Part shown: positions 58,091-64,000 of the stretch, piece by piece | How the letters are laid out: each line of letters starts with the position of its first letter | Numbering within the stretch: position 1 is the first letter of the stretch | Source: Francisella sp. LA112445 | Lineage (GTDB): Bacteria > Pseudomonadota > Gammaproteobacteria > Francisellales > Francisellaceae | Reading direction: 5' to 3' | DNA length: 64,000 nucleotides | Assembly (NCBI RefSeq): GCF_012224145.1 | Contig: NZ_CP041030.1 | Location: 2,057,501 to 2,121,500 of the forward strand | Position numbers and translations under genes: made by a program | Notes under the pieces: model-generated | Database searches by the model: none | The model's input: only the letters and a program-made list of their open reading frames with translations | Told to the model about the DNA's origin: nothing

Positions 58091-59329
58091 TTAGACTAAT
58101 CTTGGACTATTTCTTCTAAGTTTAAAAACATTCTTTTGCTTATAAAGTACTTTATATCCTATAAACAAAGAGATAAAAGACAATACAGATAAAATACTCA
58201 CCATAAATCCAATAGATGGACTCATACTAGATGCAATTATGCTTACCATGAAAATACCACTCATCTGCATAGATCCATAAAAAGCACTAGCAACACCTTT
58301 CATATTATCAAATAAACTTAAAAGGTTTGCCACAGATATTGGTGTAACAATACCTGCTGCTAAGAAAAAAATAGAAAGAATAGCAATAAGATCCATCAAA
58401 CCAATCAACTTTAAAAAGTCTAATATTACTAAAACTATTGATGAGAAAAACATCATAACTAAGCCTAGTAAAATAACCTTCTCTTTTTCCATATATCTAA
58501 GTAGCAACATCGATGTCAAAAAACGTGAAAGTATTATCATCATTAATAACATGGTCGAGACTACCCCAAAGACAGCTGATGTTAGGTGATAATCATTAAT
58601 CAATACAAAAGATCCAATCACATCAAAACAAATACCTCCAGATAAGCCTGTAATAATAAAAATCAGATAAACCCAAAACATTCTAGTTTTTGCAATAGTC
58701 ATATAGTTTTTAGCTAAATGTTTAATATTCATGGCACTTGGGTTTTTATCTTTATTTGTTTCAGGCAAAAGAAAAATTACTGAGACAATTAAACTAATCG
58801 CAAAAATAAGCATAAAAACAAAGCTACTATGCCAGCCAAAATGAAACTGTAAAAACCCACCTATAAGAGGAGAAATAGCTGGGGCTACTGCAAAAAAGAT
58901 ACTCATCCAAGCAACTGCTTTTAAAAAATGTTCTTTTGTAAATGAATCTTGTACAAGTGTTCTAGCCAATGTGATCAAAGCACCAGCTCCTAACCCTTGT
59001 ATAGCTCTACCTAAAATTAAAAATATAATTGATTGTGACAAAATACAAAATACTGAACCACATGCAAATATTAGAGCTCCCATTAATATAAATGGTTTTC
59101 TACCATATTTATCAGATGCAGGACCATAAATAAGCTGTGATAATGACATTGTGATAAAAAAGCTTGATACCGTCATTCGAGCTAATGATGAATCTGTATT
59201 AAAGTAGTTTGTTATTGCAGGTAGTGATGGTGTAAACATTACAGCGCCAAAGAAATAACCACATCCTAAAGCTATTGTAAATATAGTTAGCATCACAAAA
59301 CCTATAGGTTTTTTTCTAATTATCTTCAT
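58091..59329 (-). CDS. Drug exporter of the Bcr/CflA (MFS) type
   Basis: 412 residues from the ATG at 59329 with an AAGG ribosome binding site. The open frame reaches 59551, but that would overlap the TetR gene and the operator, so the shorter start is preferred. About 12 spans, with loop 2-3 motif GPASDKYGRKPFIL and RAIQGLGAGALITLARTLVQD, typical of Bcr/CflA efflux pumps. It diverges from the TetR gene around an inverted-repeat operator, so it is probably repressed by it. Substrate unknown. Confidence 0.88.
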   Translation of the reverse strand: MKIIRKKPIGFVMLTIFTIALGCGYFFGAVMFTPSLPAITNYFNTDSSLARMTVSSFFITMSLSQLIYGPASDKYGRKPFILMGALIFACGSVFCILSQSIIFLILGRAIQGLGAGALITLARTLVQDSFTKEHFLKAVAWMSIFFAVAPAISPLIGGFLQFHFGWHSSFVFMLIFAISLIVSVIFLLPETNKDKNPSAMNIKHLAKNYMTIAKTRMFWVYLIFIITGLSGGICFDVIGSFVLINDYHLTSAVFGVVSTMLLMMIILSRFLTSMLLLRYMEKEKVILLGLVMMFFSSIVLVILDFLKLIGLMDLIAILSIFFLAAGIVTPISVANLLSLFDNMKGVASAFYGSMQMSGIFMVSIIASSMSPSIGFMVSILSVLSFISLFIGYKVLYKQKNVFKLRRNSPRLV

Positions 59330-59357
59330 AAAAATAACCTTTTTTAAAAAAGACATA

Positions 59358-59404
59358 TTGAACGTATGATCAATTACAATATCACAATATGATCGATCGT
59401 TCAA
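59358..59404. promoter_or_regulatory. Inverted-repeat operator between exporter and TetR regulator
   Basis: TTGAACGTATGATCA (59358-59372) and TGATCGATCGTTCAA (59390-59404) form an inverted repeat whose arms agree in the outer seven (TTGAACG/CGTTCAA) and inner five (GATCA/TGATC) bases, differing only at the middle three. The site lies between the exporter start (59329) and the TetR start (59469), the place where TetR-type repressors bind. Spacing between arms is 17 bp. Confidence 0.75.
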
Positions 59405-59468
59405 TAGAAAATGGTATAGATTTTCTGATATACTGTTTAAAAGCTCAAAATTAAAACTTAAAAAACTT

Positions 59469-60062
59469 ATGGAAACCAAAGCTAAAACAAACAATACTCT
59501 GAAAAAGATTATTAAGTCAGCTAAACATCTATTTCTTGAAAATGGTTTCAATGGTACATCTATTAGAGATATAGCTAAAAAAGCTAATGTCCAAAGTTCT
59601 CTAATATATCACTACTTTTCAAATAAAGTTGAGCTATGGAAAACTGTCAAAGAATCTTTGATAAATCCAGAAAATTTTTCTTCTATAAATGACTGTATTA
59701 AACAAGATAGTTTTGAAGGCTTTGTAGAAAAACTAGTCGCAGCAAGGTTTAATATTCATGCTAGTAATCCAGATATGCTAAAAATTCTAGATTGGCAACG
59801 CTTAGAAAAAAACTCTTCTTTAGCAGGAATTAAAAACCAACAAAACTTTGCATCATTTGATCAATTAGAAGAAAAGATTAAATATTTCCAAGAAACTGGA
59901 CAGTTATCAAAAAGTTTTTCTGCTAAATATGTACTTTTGTTTATTTCAGCTGCAACACTTGCCCCTTTTACACGCTCATACGAACTTGATAAAGATATCT
60001 TAGAAGAAAGTGATTTTATTAAAACGACTACAACTCTACTACTAAAGGCTTTTAAAGAATAA
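59469..60062 (+). CDS. TetR-family transcriptional regulator
   Basis: 197 residues. The N-terminal helix-turn-helix is complete: AKHLFLENGFNGTSIRDIAKKANVQSSLIYHYFSNKVELW (about residues 18-57). The C-terminal domain is a helical ligand-binding part. It diverges from the exporter gene and probably represses it and itself through the inverted repeat at 59358-59404. Ligand unknown. Confidence 0.92.
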   Translation: METKAKTNNTLKKIIKSAKHLFLENGFNGTSIRDIAKKANVQSSLIYHYFSNKVELWKTVKESLINPENFSSINDCIKQDSFEGFVEKLVAARFNIHASNPDMLKILDWQRLEKNSSLAGIKNQQNFASFDQLEEKIKYFQETGQLSKSFSAKYVLLFISAATLAPFTRSYELDKDILEESDFIKTTTTLLLKAFKE

Positions 60063-60137
60063 TTTATATTACTTTAAAACCTATAAGGTTATAATTTTAG
60101 AGATATCTAAACTTAAAAAACTGTTGAGGTTGATATA

Positions 60138-61094
60138 ATGAAAAAACTACCTATATCGATGCTATTGATTCTATCTGTTACATTTGGTTATGCAAATAAT
60201 CATTTTGGTAAAAACTTAAAAGCATGTGGTATGACTTTTGAACCTATAAATCTCCAAAATACGACAAACTGGGAAAATAAAGGTATCAAAAATAACTCTC
60301 AGAGTAAATTAAAACCTACTAAAAATAATATTCAATTTAGAACAACCAATAAAAAATATACTATTACTCCTATAACTAGCAATATCGCTAAATCACTACC
60401 ATTTATTGGTAAATGGATGATGGTAAGTACCAAAAGCTATAGTAAAGAAGATTTACCAAAAGATATTGCTGCAGCTTGGGTGTATTGGCGTGGTGAGAAA
60501 AACTTTATTATTAATGGAGTATCTCAGCCTCAAAATTATACTGTTGAGCCTATAAATACTATTTTTGTATTAAATGGATTTACAAATGCTCAACAAGCTA
60601 ATAATTATCTGATTAATATGGTTAATAAACTTGGTTATTCTAATACAGAGTCTATAAACCATAGTGGAGGTTATGGCGTATATTTTAATAATAAACTATA
60701 CCCTCAATTATCTGGAACACCTACAAATACTAATCAAAAGGATATTCCTTTCACATTTGAAAAAGATTTTAATGAATATGCTGATCATTTTAGACTTATG
60801 GGTCCATATATAGAAGAAAAAGATAATACAAAAACATTTATCTATGCAATATCAATATCTCGAGAGTCTCTATGGTTTAAGGGAGATAACATAAATTGTG
60901 GCAACCTATATATGTCTTTTAATGAAGCTAAGAATGAATTGATCAAAAATGTAATAAATAAATTACCAAAAGTTAAAATATATTCTGCTTCCTTGGATAA
61001 CTATATAAAAGCGGATAATACAAAAAACTCATCAGATACTGGAGATCATACTAAGAGTAAAGGTTTTGTGAGCGTTTTTATTATTAATAAATAA
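60138..61094 (+). CDS. Secreted protein, unknown (318 residues)
   Basis: Signal peptide MKKLPISMLLILSVTFGYA, with the mature part from about residue 20, rich in Asn, Thr and Lys. Cysteines at KACGMTF and NCGNLYM. There is a YAISISRESLWFKGD segment. No domain recognised. It ends 5 bp from the converging 125-residue gene. Not obviously related to the TetR gene upstream. Possibly a Francisella-type exported protein. Confidence 0.7.
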   Translation: MKKLPISMLLILSVTFGYANNHFGKNLKACGMTFEPINLQNTTNWENKGIKNNSQSKLKPTKNNIQFRTTNKKYTITPITSNIAKSLPFIGKWMMVSTKSYSKEDLPKDIAAAWVYWRGEKNFIINGVSQPQNYTVEPINTIFVLNGFTNAQQANNYLINMVNKLGYSNTESINHSGGYGVYFNNKLYPQLSGTPTNTNQKDIPFTFEKDFNEYADHFRLMGPYIEEKDNTKTFIYAISISRESLWFKGDNINCGNLYMSFNEAKNELIKNVINKLPKVKIYSASLDNYIKADNTKNSSDTGDHTKSKGFVSVFIINK

Positions 61095-61099
61095 AAATA

Positions 61100-61477
61100 C
61101 TATACTTCTATCGCTCTTAATTTCACTTTGAAATCAGAAGCGTTATATATAGAGTCAAAAATATCCTCTGATGTTATATCTGCTCGAATCTTTACTATAA
61201 AACATAGATCTCTAGATCTTTTATTAAATTTATGCAGAATACTAACTTTACTATTAACCTCTAATAATCTTATTTCATAGCCTAATTTAAGTTCTAAATC
61301 TTGCCAAAGATCTTTGACTGCTTTTTTTATATTATCATTATAGATTTTGTTAGCAACGTGACTAAGATTTACTTCTTGTATTATCGAATCTCCATACTCT
61401 GCTTTATAATGAGTCTTTATGATTGCTAATAGCCTCTTTACTTTACTATTCTCTTGAATCATACAATATCTGCGCAT
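61100..61477 (-). CDS. Unknown protein, 125 residues
   Basis: Charged, mixed alpha/beta, with no signal peptide or membrane span. The ATG has a good AGGAG ribosome binding site, which supports a real gene. An internal segment reads VKDLWQDLELKLGYEIRLL. No family is recognised. It converges with the secreted protein gene and diverges from the S24 regulator. Confidence 0.6.
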   Translation of the reverse strand: MRRYCMIQENSKVKRLLAIIKTHYKAEYGDSIIQEVNLSHVANKIYNDNIKKAVKDLWQDLELKLGYEIRLLEVNSKVSILHKFNKRSRDLCFIVKIRADITSEDIFDSIYNASDFKVKLRAIEV

Positions 61478-61654
61478 AAGTAACTCCTTTTTTATAAATT
61501 ACTTTTTAAACTTAGAAAATAAATTTAATCAAATAATTTCCTTTAATAACTTAGTTTCTCTTATTTAGTGCCTTATTTTTTCACCTAACATTTTAAAATA
61601 TATCATACTTTTTGCTAAAGTGAAGATTAATTGCACTTTTTTATAATTAACTTA

Positions 61655-61683
61655 TTGCGTGCTTTAAATAATAATCATATAAT
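61655..61683 (+). promoter_or_regulatory. Promoter of the S24-type regulator
   Basis: TTGCGT (61655-61660) and TATAAT (61678-61683) are separated by 17 bp. The start of transcription would be near 61690, leaving a leader of about 23 nt before the ATG at 61713. There is no clear ribosome binding site. Confidence 0.7.
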
Positions 61684-61712
61684 AGTATAAAACCCAAAAT
61701 CCGTTGTTGTTT

Positions 61713-62345
61713 ATGTTTAAGTATTCGAAAGATCTAAAACCAACTCTTAAAAAGATAGGTATGAAGCAAAAAGAATTAGCTGAAATCCTAGGTAAAAGTG
61801 AAAGAACTATTAAACATTGGGTAGCCGGAGTTAATTCCCCTGCTTATGATACACATTTAGAGGTAATGAAAATATTAGGTATAGATGAATCAGATATAAA
61901 TAACACGTCTATTAAAGTACCTGTTTTATCATATGTCCAAGCTGGTGAATTTACTGAATCATCTTATGAAGTAGACCCAATAAGATACATCAACTTACCA
62001 GCAAATATGATACCTAAGAATGGATTTTTATTAGAAGTCAAAGGTAATAGTATGCACTATGACTACAATGATAAACAAAAGCTTGATAAAAACTATGCTA
62101 AATACTCTCTAGATGAAGGAGAAACTATTGTTGTTGATCCTAACGATATAAATATTATGAATCTAGTTGGAAAAGTTGTCGTAGCTAAAAACTCAGACGG
62201 TGCTACCGTTAAACTTGTCTATATAGAGGATGGAAAGCTATGCTTAATGCCTCTTAATTCAGATTTTCAAAATAACGATGAAATAAAACAACCATCTGAA
62301 GCTGAGATTATTGGTAGAGTTGTTAATGTATTTAGAAACTTCTAG
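61713..62345 (+). CDS. LexA/CI-like (XRE + S24) transcriptional regulator
   Basis: 210 residues from the ATG at 61713 (a TTG at 61704 is in frame). N-terminal helix-turn-helix (MKQKELAEILGKSERTIKHWVAG, about 17-39), then an S24 peptidase-like domain with an Ala77-Gly78 cleavage-type pair (VQAGEF), nucleophile Ser113 in KGNSMHYDY and Lys167 in TVKLVY. The catalytic dyad is complete, so self-cleavage after RecA activation is possible. No phage genes are nearby. Confidence 0.88.
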   Translation: MFKYSKDLKPTLKKIGMKQKELAEILGKSERTIKHWVAGVNSPAYDTHLEVMKILGIDESDINNTSIKVPVLSYVQAGEFTESSYEVDPIRYINLPANMIPKNGFLLEVKGNSMHYDYNDKQKLDKNYAKYSLDEGETIVVDPNDINIMNLVGKVVVAKNSDGATVKLVYIEDGKLCLMPLNSDFQNNDEIKQPSEAEIIGRVVNVFRNF

Positions 62346-62348
62346 CTC

Positions 62349-63353
62349 TTAAATATTTCTAGCTAAAACTATAAGTGTTAAACCTAAAATATATGTTATA
62401 AACATCAATACTATTAGCTTATTTGTACCTTTTGGAGCTTTGGCAAATTCTTTCCAAATAAAGACTCCCCAGAATGCTGCTATCATAGTAGCTCCTTGCC
62501 CTAAACCATAAGAAATAGAAGGTCCAGCAATACCTGAAGCTATAAAGTTCAAACAAGAACCTACACCCCAAATTACACCGCCTAAAATACCTATTATATG
62601 TAACCAAGGTGTTCCTTGTGAAAAATAATCTTTAAATTTAAGTTTTTTACCTGAAATAGGAAATTTAATCATCCAGCCATTAATAACAAAGTTTGATATA
62701 AAAATTCCTAATGCAAATATAAAGCTAGCTGTATAAGGTGTCATTAAACCAGCTTGAGGAGTTACAAAATCACTAGATATTGACTTTATAACTAACGGAT
62801 AGAAGAAGCCCATCAAAATACCTGAGATTATCGAAACTATAAATCCTTTTAGCATATTTTTATTTTTATTATCAGAAATACGCTTATATATAACAGCATC
62901 TATTATTATTGCAGCAAGCACACTTAAAACACCTAAGAATAACACTACAGGCTGACCCAAAGGTGTTGCAATATAATTTGTAATAACACCTATAACCAAA
63001 GCTAAACCTATAGCTAATGGAAATGCTACAGACATTCCAGCTATATCAATTGCTGCAACAAGAAGTATATTAGCTAGATTAAAAACTACTCCTCCCATAA
63101 AGGCATAGAAAAAGCTTGCTGATGATGCTTGAGATATATCACTAAAGAAAGACCTTCCTTCTGAACCAAAACTTCCCATTGTTATAGCTAATATAAAGGA
63201 AACTATCAAAATTCCTAATGCATAATCCCAATAGTACTGTTGAAACGGCCATTCTTTTGTCGAAAGTTTTTGTGTATTTGCCCATGATCCCCAGCATAGC
63301 ATAGTCACTATACAAAAGAATACTGCAACACCATATGAGTGTAATACAACCAT
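62349..63353 (-). CDS. Sugar transporter, GRP/RbsU-like
   Basis: 334 residues with about ten spans; segments include TMLCWGSWANTQKL and PLAIGLALVIGVITNY, similar to the GRP/RhaT/RbsU-like drug-metabolite superfamily of sugar uptake proteins. It follows a ribokinase gene on the same strand with a short gap and a GGAG ribosome binding site, so ribose or another pentose is the likely substrate (inference from the neighbour). Confidence 0.8.
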   Translation of the reverse strand: MVVLHSYGVAVFFCIVTMLCWGSWANTQKLSTKEWPFQQYYWDYALGILIVSFILAITMGSFGSEGRSFFSDISQASSASFFYAFMGGVVFNLANILLVAAIDIAGMSVAFPLAIGLALVIGVITNYIATPLGQPVVLFLGVLSVLAAIIIDAVIYKRISDNKNKNMLKGFIVSIISGILMGFFYPLVIKSISSDFVTPQAGLMTPYTASFIFALGIFISNFVINGWMIKFPISGKKLKFKDYFSQGTPWLHIIGILGGVIWGVGSCLNFIASGIAGPSISYGLGQGATMIAAFWGVFIWKEFAKAPKGTNKLIVLMFITYILGLTLIVLARNI

Positions 63354-63369
63354 TTTATATCTCCAATTA

Positions 63370-64000
63370 TTATATTTTTTGTTCTAAATAAGTATTCAAT
63401 TTTTCTAAAGTCGGTGCTGAGTTTTCTGCTCCTTCTACAGTTACAGCTAACGCTGAAGCTGTATTAGCTATTTGTATAGATTTTTCTATACTAAAACCTT
63501 TATCTAAACAAAAAGCAAGCACTCCATTAAAAGTATCTCCCGCTGCTGTTGTATCAACTACATCTACTTTTTTAGTAGCAAAAAGCTTTTGTTCTTGTGC
63601 ATTATCCTTTGATAGTAAAGCACCTTTTTCACCTAAGGTTATAATTACAGTTTTTACACCTTTTTTGTGTAGCTCTTTTGCCGCTTGTTTAGCAGTTTCA
63701 ATATCTCTAACCTCAACTCCAGAGAGAATAGAACTTTCCGTCTCATTTGGTGTTAATATATCGACTTTTTGTAATAACTCTTCTGGTAATTCTCTAGCGG
63801 GAGCAGGATTTAGTATAAAAATTTGATCTTTTGTCACCCTATTTGCTAAATATTCAATTGTTTCTAGTGGTGTTTCTAACTGTGTTAGAATAACTTTCGA
63901 AGACTGTATTTTTTGGATATGTCTATCTATCACTTTTTCATCTAATTTAGCATTAGCTCCCATTACAACATTTATAATATTTTGGCCCTCTTTATCTACA
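63370..64000 (-). CDS. rbsK: Ribokinase, 5' end outside window
   Basis: The reading frame continues to the window edge: before the internal ATG at 63963 it reads DKEGQNIINVVMGANAKL, matching the ribokinase segment normally written VVVPGANAKL. Further motifs are LNPAPARELP, ITLGEKGALL and the catalytic-base segment DTTAAGDTFNG. PfkB-family kinase phosphorylating ribose to ribose 5-phosphate. Only the last ~210 residues are visible. It is probably in one operon with the downstream sugar transporter, 16 bp apart. Confidence 0.93.
   Translation of the reverse strand, partial: VDKEGQNIINVVMGANAKLDEKVIDRHIQKIQSSKVILTQLETPLETIEYLANRVTKDQIFILNPAPARELPEELLQKVDILTPNETESSILSGVEVRDIETAKQAAKELHKKGVKTVIITLGEKGALLSKDNAQEQKLFATKKVDVVDTTAAGDTFNGVLAFCLDKGFSIEKSIQIANTASALAVTVEGAENSAPTLEKLNTYLEQKI

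Noticed and set aside
59330-59551. Longer N-terminus for the Bcr/CflA exporter
   Set aside because: The extension would run through the TetR operator and overlap the TetR gene; the ATG at 59329 has a ribosome binding site and gives the family's usual start.

Overview
The window looks like a chromosomal segment of a Francisella-type gammaproteobacterium. The DNA is strongly AT-rich. It carries a run of small lipoproteins resembling those typical of Francisella, a full-length ClpB, and two copies of an ISXO2/IS1016-type (IS1595 superfamily) insertion sequence. The genus is inferred from gene content and protein style, not from a database search. Nothing resembles a prophage, a CRISPR array or a tRNA gene.

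Layout. 1-1061 is the 5' two thirds of a 16S rRNA gene on the minus strand, with a near-consensus promoter behind it. 1.5-18.3 kb is mostly housekeeping: proline iminopeptidase, three tandem lipoproteins, a ClC antiporter, an M32 carboxypeptidase, trpBA with an LVIVD-repeat protein, PnuC (its 3' end rewritten by an IS insertion), a GDSL esterase, ClpB, PurT, an O-methyltransferase and FdxA. 18.4-24.0 kb is an accessory block on the minus strand: an orphan sensor histidine kinase overlapping a multi-pass membrane protein, and two large unrecognised proteins that both show kinase-fold-like residue patterns. 24.7-32.4 kb holds paired acyltransferases, a DNase-I-like phosphatase/nuclease, NhaA, a Rieske oxygenase, a cytochrome b561 and two MFS transporters.

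32.5-46.6 kb is the most striking region: a complete locus for a group 3b, NAD(P)-linked [NiFe] hydrogenase. It contains hypA, hypB, hypF, hypC, hypD and hypE, the four structural subunits (iron-sulfur beta, flavin gamma, small delta, large alpha), a NiCoT nickel permease and the C-terminal endopeptidase. The locus is interrupted after hypB by a HEPN-like gene, a one-cysteine peroxiredoxin and a dense cluster of palindromic repeats. One 27-bp palindromic repeat occurs in inverted orientation on both sides of the hypF-to-hydA block. Together the genes would let the cell import nickel, build the Ni-Fe(CN)2CO centre, clip the large subunit and exchange electrons between H2 and NAD(P)H in the cytoplasm.

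46.6-56 kb holds an Abi_2-type HEPN gene, a methyltransferase, a quinone-oxidoreductase-like MDR protein, a 2-oxoglutarate/Fe(II) oxygenase, and an AraC-regulated-looking island (AraC regulator, 47-residue secreted peptide, FAD monooxygenase, NTF2-like secreted protein) in which the AraC control region appears twice. EttA follows. After the second IS copy, 57-64 kb has small membrane and secreted proteins of unknown function, a Bcr/CflA-type exporter diverging from a TetR regulator around a clear inverted-repeat operator, a lone S24 repressor-like regulator, and a sugar transporter plus ribokinase pair cut by the window end.
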